Below are positions 1 to 8,372 of a DNA stretch of 58,123 nt, in pieces; the first letter of the stretch is position 1, and each line of letters begins with the position of its first letter. A program made the position numbers and the translations under genes. This stretch comes from Actinomadura alba (lineage in GTDB: Bacteria; Actinomycetota; Actinomycetes; Streptosporangiales; Streptosporangiaceae), in assembly GCF_014323705.1 (NCBI RefSeq), contig NZ_JABVEC010000044.1:1-58123 (forward strand), in the 5' to 3' direction. The notes beneath the pieces were generated by a model. It saw only the letters and a program-made list of their open reading frames with translations, was not told the DNA's origin and ran no database searches.

Positions 1-82
1 GCCGTGGGGCCCGGGTCACCGGCCCTCGCCTTTCCTCGCCGTCCTCAGGAGCCGTCGGAGTCCGACCGGACCTGCGTGCGGT

Positions 83-577
83 TCACTCCTCGCCGGCTCC
101 GAAGCGGGGCGAACCGCCGATCTGGCTGATCACTTCGAGCTGATCGTAGAAGATGCGGTGATTGACGATGACGCCGTCCTCCACGATCGATACGCTGCAC
201 GCGCGGACGGTGATGGGACGGCCGGTCGGCTCGACCAGCTCTCCTCCTGGCGCCAGATAGAGCCCCTTGTGGGTGCCGGTGAGCGTGTACTCCGCCACCA
301 CGGTGTCGCCGGACGTGGTCACCGCCTTGGGGGTGCACATCGAGTCGGGGAACGCTTCCATGAAGACGCCGTAGTAGGAAGCGATCTCGTCCCGGTCCTG
401 CCCCACGCCGTCCGGCGCGACGAGCACGGCGCGCTGATGGAAGCTTGTCGCCAGCCCGTCGAGGTCATGACGGTTGAACGTCTTCCTCAGTCGGTCGAGG
501 GGCCGAATGAGATCGGACACCGCGATGTCGACGTTGGGGTGCTGCGCCCGACTAGATGGTTTGAGCCGGAATTTCAT
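83..577 (-). CDS. SnoaL-like / NTF2-like small-domain protein
   Basis: A 164-residue protein with the hallmarks of the SnoaL/NTF2-like alpha+beta barrel: an N-terminal helical stretch with the pattern 'RHDLDGLATSFHQRAVL', a central 'GTHKGLYLAPGGELVEPTGRPI' type strand pair and a C-terminal 'IVEDGVIVNHRIFYDQLEVISQIG'. The last motif is typical of SnoaL-like ester cyclase/polyketide-cyclase relatives (Pfam SnoaL families). Members bind small hydrophobic ligands or catalyse cyclisation or hydration; the substrate cannot be told here. It is transcribed alone on the minus strand, about 170 bp downstream of the Mo-hydroxylase operon end, so its link to that operon is unclear. An internal GTG start (VSDLIRP) would shorten it by about 19 residues. 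Confidence 0.75.
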   Translation of the reverse strand: MKFRLKPSSRAQHPNVDIAVSDLIRPLDRLRKTFNRHDLDGLATSFHQRAVLVAPDGVGQDRDEIASYYGVFMEAFPDSMCTPKAVTTSGDTVVAEYTLTGTHKGLYLAPGGELVEPTGRPITVRACSVSIVEDGVIVNHRIFYDQLEVISQIGGSPRFGAGEE

Positions 578-748
578 GCTTCGTCACGATAGCGTGGATT
601 TGTCCGAGTTTGAATGTGCAGCGTCAGCGCGCGGTGATGACCAGTGGCGGCATGGACGCCGATCATGCTCACCCCGCCGACCTGGACGTGCAACGCGCGG
701 CTTTCGACGTCGACTCGTGCGAACGGTCGGGGGGACCGTCGACCCGGC

Positions 749-2767
749 TCAGCTCACCAGCTTGTCGGGGGTGATGGGCAGGTCGCGGATACGCCGCCCG
801 GTCGCGTGGTAGACGGCGTTGGCGATGGCGGCGGCGGTACCGACGATGCCGATCTCGCCGATGCCCTTGCTGCCCATCGGGTTGAGGTACGGGTCCTCCT
901 CCTCGATCCACACGGCATCGATGTCCAGTACGTCGGCGCAGGCGGCGACGTGATACTGCGCGAGGTCGTGGTTGAGGAAGTCGCCGAACTCCTCGTCGAC
1001 GACGGTCTCCTCCATCAGGGCCATTCCCATGCCCATGGTCATGCCGCCGATGAACTGCGATCGGGCGAGCGAGTCGTCGATGATCCGGCCGGCGGCGAAC
1101 ACGCCGAGCAGCCTCGGTACGCGCAGCTCACCGGTGTCGATGTCGACGCGGACCTCGGCGAACTGCGCGCCGAACGCGTGCCGGGCGAAGCCGGAGTCGG
1201 CCTCGACGTCCTCGGTGGTGTCGGCGCTGCCCACTGCGCCGTTCTTCAGCATCGCCTCGCACGCCTTCACGACCGCCGAGCCCCACGAGGCGGTGCCCAT
1301 GGAGCCCCCCGCGAGCGAGGCCTGCGGCAGGGCGCTGTCCCCGATCTCGACGCGCACCCGTTCGGTGGAGGTGCCCAGGGTCTGCGCCGCGATCCGGGTC
1401 AGCGCCGTACGGGCTCCGGTGCCGATGTCGGCGGCGGCGATGCGGACGATGAATCCGCCGTCCTCGGCGGTCGCCGTGGCCCGTGAGGCCATGCGCCTGG
1501 CCGGGTACGTGGAGGAGGCGACGCCCGTGCCGACGAGCCACCGCCCGTCGAGGCGGATCCCGGGCTCGGGGTCGCGGCGTTCCCATCCGAAGCGGCGGGC
1601 GCCCTCACGCAGGCAGGCGACGAGATTGCGGGAGCTGAACGGCAGGCCGCTCTCGGGCTCGGTCAGGGGCTCGTTCATGACGCGCAGCTCGATCGGGTCG
1701 ATGCCGGCGGCGACCGCGAGTTCGTCCATCGCGGACTCGAGCGCGTACATGCCCGGGCATTCACCGGGCGCCCGCATCCACGACGGCGTCGGCAGGTCGA
1801 GCCGGAGCAGCCGGTGCGTGGTGCGCAGTGCCGGAGTCGCGTACATGACGCGAGTCGGGGTGGCGGTCTGCTCGGCGAACTCGACGATCGTCGAGGTCTG
1901 CTCGACGACGTCGTGGGCGATCGCGGTCAGCCGCCCGTCGGCGTCGGCGCCGAGCCGGAGCCGCTGGATGGTCGGGGTGCGATACCCGGTGACCTCGAAC
2001 ATCTGCTGCCGCGTGACTGCGATCTTCACCGGGCGACCGGTGGCCCGCGCCGCGAGCGCCGCCGCGACCGCATGCGGCCGTATGGTGCCCTTCGACCCGA
2101 ATCCGCCGCCGACGTGCCGGGAGATCACCCGCACCCGCTCCGGCGGAAGGCCCAGGACCTTCGCGGCCGTGGCGCGCTCGGCGGACACGCCCTGCGACGA
2201 GTCGTAGAGCGTCAGGCCGCCGTCCGCCCAGACGGCGAGCGCGGCGTGCGGCTCCATCGGATTGTTGTGCTGGGTCGGGGTCGTGTACGTCGCGTCCACG
2301 GTCACCGCCGCGTCGGCGAGCCCACCCGCCACATCCCCCCGCTCGGTGTCGGTCGGCAGCCCCGGGTTGACCTTCTCGGGCGGGTAGAGGCCTGGGTGGT
2401 CCGGCCGGAGGAGCACGTCGTGCGGCTCGGCGTCGTACTCGACCCGCACGGCCCGCTCGGCGGCGCGCGCGATCTCCGGCGTCTCGGCGACGACCACGGC
2501 CACGATCTGGCCACGGTAGGCGATGGCGCGGCTCTGGAGCAGGGCGAGTTCGGCGTCGTCGAGCGAGCCGAGCTCGGGCGGGTCGTCGCTGGACAGGACG
2601 GCGATCACGCCGGGCATGGCCAGCGCCTGACCCGGGTCGATGGACCGGATCCGCCCGCGTGCGATCGTCGACTGGACGAGATGGGCGTACGCGACCTCGC
2701 CCACGCCGTACTCGTAGGCGTACTTCGCACGCCCGGTGACCTTGTCGTAGGCCTCGACGCGGTTCAA
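749..2767 (-). CDS. Xanthine dehydrogenase-family molybdopterin-binding subunit (PaoC/YagR-like)
   Basis: Large catalytic subunit (672 aa) of a molybdenum hydroxylase. The a/b hammerhead domain is at the N-terminus (VEAYDKVTGRAKYAYEYGVG), followed by the Mo-cofactor signatures HVGGGFGSKG and APGECPGMYALESAMDELA, and near the C-terminus GSKGIGEIG, which carries the catalytic Glu. I place the start at TTG 2767 because it overlaps the stop of the FAD-subunit gene as TTGA; longer frames upstream are only shadow of that gene. It is the third gene of a FeS-FAD-Mo operon (3732-4226, 2764-3735). The family hydroxylates aldehydes or N-heterocycles. The PaoB-type FAD subunit argues for an aldehyde or heteroaromatic substrate, but the substrate is inference. 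Confidence 0.9.
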   Translation of the reverse strand: MNRVEAYDKVTGRAKYAYEYGVGEVAYAHLVQSTIARGRIRSIDPGQALAMPGVIAVLSSDDPPELGSLDDAELALLQSRAIAYRGQIVAVVVAETPEIARAAERAVRVEYDAEPHDVLLRPDHPGLYPPEKVNPGLPTDTERGDVAGGLADAAVTVDATYTTPTQHNNPMEPHAALAVWADGGLTLYDSSQGVSAERATAAKVLGLPPERVRVISRHVGGGFGSKGTIRPHAVAAALAARATGRPVKIAVTRQQMFEVTGYRTPTIQRLRLGADADGRLTAIAHDVVEQTSTIVEFAEQTATPTRVMYATPALRTTHRLLRLDLPTPSWMRAPGECPGMYALESAMDELAVAAGIDPIELRVMNEPLTEPESGLPFSSRNLVACLREGARRFGWERRDPEPGIRLDGRWLVGTGVASSTYPARRMASRATATAEDGGFIVRIAAADIGTGARTALTRIAAQTLGTSTERVRVEIGDSALPQASLAGGSMGTASWGSAVVKACEAMLKNGAVGSADTTEDVEADSGFARHAFGAQFAEVRVDIDTGELRVPRLLGVFAAGRIIDDSLARSQFIGGMTMGMGMALMEETVVDEEFGDFLNHDLAQYHVAACADVLDIDAVWIEEEDPYLNPMGSKGIGEIGIVGTAAAIANAVYHATGRRIRDLPITPDKLVS

Positions 2768-3735
2768 GGCGTCAGCTCCCGTAGCGTGCGGACGATCAGG
2801 TTGCGGGACAGCGGCACCTTGTAGCCGTTCCGGGGCAGCGGCCGGGCCTGGTCGAGTTCGGCGTCCGCCGCCCGGACGAACTCCTCTTCGGTCGCCGGCG
2901 CGCCGAGCAGCGCCCGCTCGGCCCGCTCGGCGCGCCATGGCACGTGCGCCACACCGCCGAGTGCCAGCCGGCAGCCGCGCACGGTTCCGTCGCCGCCGAC
3001 GTCGAGCACGGCGGCGACGGAGACGAGCGCGAAGGCGAACGACGCGCGCTCGCGCACCTTCCGGTACTGGGAGGAGCCGGCGGGCGGGGAAGGCAGCTCC
3101 ACGGTGGTGATCAGTTCGCCGGGCTCCAGCACGGTGTCACGGTGGGGTTCGGTACCGGGCAGCCGGTGCAGGCCCGGGATCGGCACGACCCGGTCGCCGT
3201 CTGGGCCGGTGACGTGCACCCGGGCCTCCAGAGCGGCCAGCGCCACCGCCATGTCGGAGGGATGGACGGCCACGCACGCCTCGGAGTGGCCGATGATGGC
3301 GTGGTTGCGATGGTCGCCCGGGATGGCCGGGCAGCCGGAGCCCGGAACGCGCTTGTTGCAGGCCTTGGTGACGTCCTGGAAGTAAGGGCAGCGGGTCCGC
3401 TGCAGCAGGTTGCCCGCGACCGTCGCCATGTTGCGCACCTGGCCGGATGCCCCGGCCAGCAGCGCCCGTGCCAGCATCGGGTACCGCTCGCGCACCAGCG
3501 GGTGCGCGGCCAGGTCGCTGTTGCGCACCGCCGCGCCGATCCGCAGGCCGCCGTCGCTCGCCTCGACGCGGTCGAACGGAAGGCGGCTGACGTCCACGAG
3601 ATGATCGGGTTCCGCGACGCCCAGCCGCATGAGGTCGACGAGGTTGGTGCCTCCGCCGAGGTACATCGTGCCGGGCCGGAAGCGGGCCACGGCGTCAGGC
3701 CCGTCGAGCGCCCGCGCGTACTCGAAGGGCCTCAT
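2764..3735 (-). CDS. FAD-binding subunit of Mo hydroxylase (PaoB/YagS-like, with extra Cys cluster)
   Basis: 323-residue FAD subunit of the CO dehydrogenase/xanthine dehydrogenase family. FAD-binding motifs YLGGGTNLVDLM (about residues 25-36) and GQVRNMATVAGNLLQ (98-112) are present. Downstream is an insertion with Cys116, Cys126, Cys135 and Cys154 (RCPYF...CNKR...GSGC...SEAC). This matches the YagS/PaoB subfamily, where the insertion carries an additional [4Fe-4S] cluster. The C-terminal CODH_FAD_C domain follows. Start ATG 3735 overlaps the stop of the iron-sulfur gene (ATGA), and the end overlaps the TTG start of the Mo subunit, so all three are translationally coupled. It passes electrons from the [2Fe-2S] subunit to FAD. 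Confidence 0.9.
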   Translation of the reverse strand: MRPFEYARALDGPDAVARFRPGTMYLGGGTNLVDLMRLGVAEPDHLVDVSRLPFDRVEASDGGLRIGAAVRNSDLAAHPLVRERYPMLARALLAGASGQVRNMATVAGNLLQRTRCPYFQDVTKACNKRVPGSGCPAIPGDHRNHAIIGHSEACVAVHPSDMAVALAALEARVHVTGPDGDRVVPIPGLHRLPGTEPHRDTVLEPGELITTVELPSPPAGSSQYRKVRERASFAFALVSVAAVLDVGGDGTVRGCRLALGGVAHVPWRAERAERALLGAPATEEEFVRAADAELDQARPLPRNGYKVPLSRNLIVRTLRELTP

Positions 3736-4226
3736 CGCCGCACTCCCTCGATCGCGGTGACGATGTTGACGTAGGCGCCGCACCGGCACAGGTTGCCGCT
3801 CATGCGCTCGCGGATCTCGGCGGGCGTCAGTGGCGGGTCTTCCATGAGGTCCTCGGTGACGGCGCTCGGCCCGGGCTCGGTGAGCATCCCGGCGGCCGAG
3901 CACAGCTGCCCGGGCGTGCAGTAACCGCACTGGAACGCGTCGTGCTCGATGAACGCGGCCTGCAACGGGTGCAGCCCGCCGTCGCCGTCGCCCAGGCCCT
4001 CGACGGTCGTGACGTCGAGGCCGTCGCACGTGACCGCCAGCGCCAGGCAGGCGTTGGACCGGCGACCGTCGATCAACACGGTGCACGCGCCGCACTGGCC
4101 ATGATCGCAGCCCTTCTTCGAGCCGGTCAGGCCGAGCCGCTCACGCAGCAGGTCCAGCAGCGAAAGCCGGGTGTCGACGATCAGCGAGTGCTCCGTGCCG
4201 TTCACCCGAACAGTGATCTCCGCCAT
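3732..4226 (-). CDS. [2Fe-2S] subunit of Mo hydroxylase (PaoA/YagT-like)
   Basis: 164-residue small subunit with both iron-sulfur signatures of the family. The plant-ferredoxin type cluster is CDHGQCGACTVLIDGRRSNAC (Cys spacing C-x4-C-x2-C-x11-C). The second is CGYCTPGQ followed by GNLCRCGAYVNI. Unlike E. coli PaoA there is no Tat leader; the protein begins directly with MAEITVRVNGTEH, so the enzyme is probably cytoplasmic. First gene of the coupled FeS-FAD-Mo unit. The gap of 41 bp to the amidohydrolase upstream (ends 4267) suggests it is part of the longer minus-strand operon that starts near 11134. Confidence 0.92.
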   Translation of the reverse strand: MAEITVRVNGTEHSLIVDTRLSLLDLLRERLGLTGSKKGCDHGQCGACTVLIDGRRSNACLALAVTCDGLDVTTVEGLGDGDGGLHPLQAAFIEHDAFQCGYCTPGQLCSAAGMLTEPGPSAVTEDLMEDPPLTPAEIRERMSGNLCRCGAYVNIVTAIEGVRR

Positions 4227-4266
4227 GACGCTGCCCTACCCGGGCTCTCCTGCTTGAACCAGGCCG

Positions 4267-5226
4267 TCACGCTGTGTGATCGGTGAGCGTGTAGATCCTC
4301 CGCGCGGTCTCGGCGAAGACATCGCGCCGGACGCCGGGGGCGTACCGGCCGAGGGCCCGCCGCCAGGCCGTGACGAGGGTGGGCAGATCGGTCCAGATCT
4401 TCTCGACCGGGAAGTTGCTGCCCCACATGCAACGCCGTGATCCGAACAGCTCCAGACAGGTCGCGGTGACCAGGTCGATCAGCGTCTGATCGACCCGGTG
4501 GACGAAGGTGCCCTGGCCGGTGAGCTTCACCACGACGTTGGGCAGCTCGGCCAGGAGCCGCATGCCCCGCGTCCACTCGGCGATGCGGGCCGGCTCCGTG
4601 CCGTCCAGCATCCCGGCGTGCACCAGCACGAACGTGGTGCCGGGGAAGGCGGCCACGAACTCGGCCGCGTCGGCCATCTGCGGCGCGAAGACCTGCAGCT
4701 CGAAGAGCCAGCCGAGCTCGGCCAGCGCGGCGATGCCGCTGCGGAACACCGGATCGTTCATCCGGTCCGGGGCCGACGCGAACCGGAACTCGGGGCGGTC
4801 GTGCCAGTGCAGCTGCAAGCGGGTCCCGCGCATGAGCGGGGTGAGCTCGGCCTGCCGGCGCATCACCTCGGCGGCGCCGGGGTCGAACAGGTCCGCCGAG
4901 CCGATCACGGCCATGGGCCATCCGGTGTGCGCGTGAACGTCACGCAGCCAGCGGACCTCGTCGATGGACCGTTCGAGCGGCCAGTTCGTCTGGACGTAGA
5001 CCGACGAGGAGATGCCGCAGGCGGTGGCCTCGCCGACGTACTCGTCGGCGAGGTAGTCCCGGCGGATCGGCTCGTAGGGGCCGAAGATGCGCGGCACCAT
5101 CGCACCGTCCAGCCACGGCAGGTCCGCCCTCCGCCAGATGTGGTGGTGGGCGTCGACCAGCTCGATCTCAGCGTCGTCGGGGATCTCGGGGATCTCGGGG
5201 TTCCGGGCGCGTTCGGTGTTCGTCAT
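4267..5226 (-). CDS. Amidohydrolase-2 family metal-dependent hydrolase
   Basis: 319 aa, TIM-barrel amidohydrolase (Amidohydro_2). The N-terminal metal motif is ELVDAHHHIW; later strands carry FVLVHAG and a C-terminal MWGSNFPVEK, equivalent to the 'GTD/SNFP' signature of PDC lactonase and L-fuconolactonase relatives. Such enzymes hydrolyse lactones or decarboxylate aromatic acids. Start ATG 5226 overlaps the stop of the VWA gene by ATGA, so it is translated together with the maturation proteins. Its position between two Mo hydroxylases suggests it opens or trims the ring those enzymes hydroxylate (inference). It is not obviously LigI itself. Confidence 0.85.
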   Translation of the reverse strand: MTNTERARNPEIPEIPDDAEIELVDAHHHIWRRADLPWLDGAMVPRIFGPYEPIRRDYLADEYVGEATACGISSSVYVQTNWPLERSIDEVRWLRDVHAHTGWPMAVIGSADLFDPGAAEVMRRQAELTPLMRGTRLQLHWHDRPEFRFASAPDRMNDPVFRSGIAALAELGWLFELQVFAPQMADAAEFVAAFPGTTFVLVHAGMLDGTEPARIAEWTRGMRLLAELPNVVVKLTGQGTFVHRVDQTLIDLVTATCLELFGSRRCMWGSNFPVEKIWTDLPTLVTAWRRALGRYAPGVRRDVFAETARRIYTLTDHTA

Positions 5227-6419
5227 GTGGGCGGTCCAGTCGGCGTGGGTTCGGGCCAGTGGCGGGCTGCCGCGCGGCGGGGTCCGGCCAGCACCGTGGG
5301 GAGGCGCCGGATCTCGGCCAGGCCGGTCTCGAGGTCGCGCACGCCGCCGAGGCGGTCGAGGCTGCCCAGCTGGCCGGCCATGCCGCGCGTGATCGGACGG
5401 TAGGTGGGTGAGCAGGCCAGCGGCGACCACCAGACGAGCCGGTGCCCGAGCCGGGACAGGCGCTCGGTCGAGCGGACCATCGCCGCGCAGTCGCCTCGCT
5501 CCAACCCGTCCGAGATCACGATCACCAGCGCGCCGCGGGCGAGTGCGAGGAAGCGGGGGGTGTCCAGGAACCGCTCCAGCGCCGCGCCGATCGCGGTGCC
5601 CCCGTGGGCGTCGAGGACCTCGTGGGAGAGGGCGTCCAGTGCCCGGTCCACCTGCGGGCACGACAGCGCGGCGGTGACCCGGGTGAGGCGCGTGCCGAAG
5701 GTGAAGACCTCGGTGCGGGCGGGTGCGGCCTGGATCGCGGTGTGCGCGAGTCGCAACAGGTCGGAGGTGTGCTTTCGCAGCGATCCGGACACGTCCACGA
5801 GAAGCAGGAGCCGGCGCGTACGGGGTGGCCGGGTGGTCCACCGGAGCCGGACGATCTCCCCGCCGTCGCGCCGGGCCTGGCGCCAGACGCGCCGCATGTC
5901 CAGCCGGCGCCCGGATCGGGCCGGGTGCCTCCTCCGCGAGGAGATCGTGGGAAGGCAGGCCGGCCACGTCGCCTGGAGCGACCGCATGAGATCGCGCTGC
6001 CGGGCATCCGACCGGCCGAAGGCCCGCCGCCCCGTGGTGGCCAGCGCGCTCGCCTCGACGCCGTTGCCCTGGACCGCGTCCGGTGGCGGCGGCCCGCCGT
6101 CGTCGCCCCCGTGCGGTGCCGGCGCGTTGCCTCGCTCGTCGGGCGGGGGAGTGACGGCGGTCTCGATGTCGTCGCGCCGGAACCAGGTGTCGAAGACGCG
6201 GTCGAACGTCTCGAGGTCGGCGACGCCGTCCAGCAGAGTGACCCGCGCATACCAGTAGAGCGAGGTGACGTCACGGGGCGCTGATTCCGCGATGGCGCGC
6301 AGGAAGTCGGCCTGTTTCGGAGGTGCTGGGCGCACGCCCGCCCGGCGCAGGGCGGACATGAACCCCCAGAGATGGTCCGCGGCGAGCCGCAGCGACCGCC
6401 GGTCCGGCCGCTCAGTCAT
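5223..6419 (-). CDS. CoxE-like VWA-domain protein
   Basis: 398 aa. The C-terminal half is a von Willebrand A domain with a MIDAS motif (LLLVDVSGSLRKHTSDLLRLAHT), a later GGTAIG threonine loop and the ISDGLERGD strand. This is the arrangement of CoxE, which acts with the AAA+ protein CoxD in assembling the Mo/Cu site of CO dehydrogenase. The N-terminal part (LWGFMSALRRAGVRPAPPKQADFLRAI) is the usual CoxE helical domain; a low-complexity Gly/Pro/Asp linker separates the two. It overlaps the MoxR ATPase gene upstream by 8 bp and the amidohydrolase downstream by 4 bp. Likely role: maturation chaperone for one or both flanking Mo hydroxylases. Confidence 0.87.
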   Translation of the reverse strand: MTERPDRRSLRLAADHLWGFMSALRRAGVRPAPPKQADFLRAIAESAPRDVTSLYWYARVTLLDGVADLETFDRVFDTWFRRDDIETAVTPPPDERGNAPAPHGGDDGGPPPPDAVQGNGVEASALATTGRRAFGRSDARQRDLMRSLQATWPACLPTISSRRRHPARSGRRLDMRRVWRQARRDGGEIVRLRWTTRPPRTRRLLLLVDVSGSLRKHTSDLLRLAHTAIQAAPARTEVFTFGTRLTRVTAALSCPQVDRALDALSHEVLDAHGGTAIGAALERFLDTPRFLALARGALVIVISDGLERGDCAAMVRSTERLSRLGHRLVWWSPLACSPTYRPITRGMAGQLGSLDRLGGVRDLETGLAEIRRLPTVLAGPRRAAARHWPEPTPTGPPT

Positions 6420-7302
6420 GGCCGAACATCTCGTTCGCGCGGCCGTGGAGCAGGCGGGTGTCCTCCTCGTCCTTGATCAGCAGTCCCAGTGCGCGCCGCA
6501 GCGCCTGCGGCCAAGCGCGGCCGCCGTCGACCAGGGCCAGCGCTCCGCGAGCCCATTCCACCGACTCGGCGATGCCCGGCCGTTTGACCAGCGGCAGGGT
6601 GCGGATCTCCTGTACGGCGCGGACCAGCCGGTCGGCCGCCACCTCCTCGAGTCCCGGCACGTGCGCGCGCAGGATCGCGCGTTCGCGCTCGGCGTCGGGG
6701 AAGGCGATCCAGTGGTAGAGGCAGCGTCGTTTGAGCGCGTCGTGCAGTTCCCTGGTCCGGTTGGAGGTCAGGACGACGACCGGCGTCCACCGTGCCCGCA
6801 GGGTGCCGAGCTCGGGGATGGTGATCTGGAAGTCGCTGAGGAACTCCAGGAGGAACGCCTCGAACTCGCTGTCGGCCCGGTCGATCTCGTCGATCAGCAG
6901 GACCGCCCCGTGCTCGGACCTGACCGCGCGCAGCAGGGGACGCTGCAGGAGGAACTCCTCGGCGTAGAGGTCGGCGATGTCCTGGCCGTGGGTCTCGGCC
7001 GCCCGAGCCTTCAGCAACTGCTTGGGGTAGTCCCATTCGTACAGCGCCTGGCCGGAGTCGAGCCCCTCGAAGCACTGCAGGCGGATGAGCTCTCGATCGA
7101 GCACGCGCGAGAGCACCGCGGCGATCTCGGTCTTGCCGACGCCCGGCTCGCCCTCCAGCAGGAGCGGCCGGCCCAGCCGCAGCGCGAGGTGCACCGCGGT
7201 GAGCAGGCCCTCGTCGGCGAAGTACCCCTCCCGCCCCAGTGCGGTGGCGAGCCGCTCCTCGTCGAGGAGGCCGCCCACCGCGGGACCGGGGTGGCCGGTC
7301 AT
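6412..7302 (-). CDS. MoxR-family AAA+ ATPase (CoxD-like)
   Basis: 296 aa AAA+ ATPase of the MoxR group. Walker A is GEPGVGKTE, Walker B AVLLIDEIDRAD, sensor 1 VVLTSNRTRELHDALKRRCLYHW (arginine finger region), as in CoxD. MoxR ATPases work with VWA proteins to insert or activate metal cofactors, and its partner (5223-6419) follows immediately with an 8-bp overlap. Start is ATG 7302; an alternative GTG at 7308 overlaps the stop of the upstream Mo-C gene as GTGA and would add two residues, consistent with coupling. The pairing with a split Mo subunit upstream suggests assembly of that enzyme. Confidence 0.88.
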   Translation of the reverse strand: MTGHPGPAVGGLLDEERLATALGREGYFADEGLLTAVHLALRLGRPLLLEGEPGVGKTEIAAVLSRVLDRELIRLQCFEGLDSGQALYEWDYPKQLLKARAAETHGQDIADLYAEEFLLQRPLLRAVRSEHGAVLLIDEIDRADSEFEAFLLEFLSDFQITIPELGTLRARWTPVVVLTSNRTRELHDALKRRCLYHWIAFPDAERERAILRAHVPGLEEVAADRLVRAVQEIRTLPLVKRPGIAESVEWARGALALVDGGRAWPQALRRALGLLIKDEEDTRLLHGRANEMFGHD

Positions 7303-7304
7303 CG

Positions 7305-8369
7305 TCACGGCCGCTCGTGTCCGGTGGCCGGTGCGTGGGCCCGTTCGGACGCGTCGCCCAGCTCGTCCAGGCCCCGCAGCTCGTCCAGGCCGCGCAGCAC
7401 CTTCTCCGGGGTGAACGGCATGGAATCCAGCCGTACGCCGCACGCGTCGAAGATCGCGTTGCCGATGGCGGGGATCGGGGCGTTGGCCGTCATCTCGCCG
7501 ATGCCCTTGGCACCGAAGGGGCCGTTGGCGGCGGGGCGTTCGAGGATGACGCTGCGCTGCACGGGAATGTCGGCGGCGGTCGGCATCAGGTACTCGCTGA
7601 AGTCCCGCGGCCCGTGGTCGCGCGCCGGGTAGTAGGGCTCGGTGGCCTCGAACAGGGCATGGGACATGCCCATCCAGGCTCCTCCCTCGACCTGCTGGGC
7701 GGCCATGGCCGGGTTGAGGGCGCGCCCCATCTCGTACGCGTTGTGCAGTTCCAGCACCTCGACCACGCCGGTCTCGTCGTCGACCTCGACGACGGCGACC
7801 GTGCAGGCGTGCGCCTGGCAGGAGTCGGGGTCCATCTCGCCGGTCTCGGGTACGGGCTCGTTCTTCTCCTTCAGGAAGATGCCGCGGCCCGAGATCGTGC
7901 GCCCATGCTCGAAGTGCGCGGCCAGCGCCAGGTCGGTGATGTGGATCCGCTTCTCGTCCGCCCCCCTCACCTGGATGAAACCGGTGCCGTCGGTCTCGAG
8001 GTCGGCGGCGTCGACCTCCAGCTCCTCGGCGGCGACCTCCAGCATCACCTCACGCGCCTCGGCGGCCGCCATGATGACCGCGTTGCCGACGCGGTGGGTG
8101 CCGCGGCTGGCGAAGGTGCCCATGCAGTGCGGTCCGGTGTCGGTGTCCGCGGTGTCGACGATGATGTTCCCGTACGGCAGCCCGAGGGTCTCCGCCGCGC
8201 ACTGGGCGGCGATCGTCTTGATGCCCTGACCGAGGTCGACGGAGGACAGCGACACCACGAAAGTGCCGGTCGTCGTGGAGTGGATCAGGGCCTGGGAGGG
8301 ATCTCCGCCCAGGTTCATGCCGGTGGGGTAGTTCACCGAGGCGTATCCCCGGCCGCGCAGCTTCGCCAT
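7305..8369 (-). CDS. Mo hydroxylase molybdopterin subunit, C-terminal half (NdhM-like)
   Basis: 354 aa corresponding to the C-terminal Mo-binding half of a xanthine dehydrogenase-family large subunit. It opens with RGRGYASVNYPTGMNLGGDPSQALIH and ends with the catalytic-Glu motif GPFGAKGIGEMTANAPIP. The preceding gene stops 3 nt upstream, and this gene has its own ATG and a purine-rich ribosome site (GGGAAGGG, about 12 nt upstream). Nothing of the full-length family seems lost at the junction, so the split looks natural. The same two-piece large subunit (about 50 + 37 kDa) is known from nicotinate dehydrogenase NdhL/NdhM of Eubacterium barkeri. The C-terminal tail has a short tandem repeat (LRGLDELRGLDEL). 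Confidence 0.87.
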   Translation of the reverse strand: MAKLRGRGYASVNYPTGMNLGGDPSQALIHSTTTGTFVVSLSSVDLGQGIKTIAAQCAAETLGLPYGNIIVDTADTDTGPHCMGTFASRGTHRVGNAVIMAAAEAREVMLEVAAEELEVDAADLETDGTGFIQVRGADEKRIHITDLALAAHFEHGRTISGRGIFLKEKNEPVPETGEMDPDSCQAHACTVAVVEVDDETGVVEVLELHNAYEMGRALNPAMAAQQVEGGAWMGMSHALFEATEPYYPARDHGPRDFSEYLMPTAADIPVQRSVILERPAANGPFGAKGIGEMTANAPIPAIGNAIFDACGVRLDSMPFTPEKVLRGLDELRGLDELGDASERAHAPATGHERP

Positions 8370-8372
8370 GAC

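Noticed and set aside
4267..5226. LigI (PDC lactonase) for the aromatic island
   Set aside because: It is in a different operon 35 kb away, under the Mo-hydroxylase unit, and the similarity is only at superfamily level.
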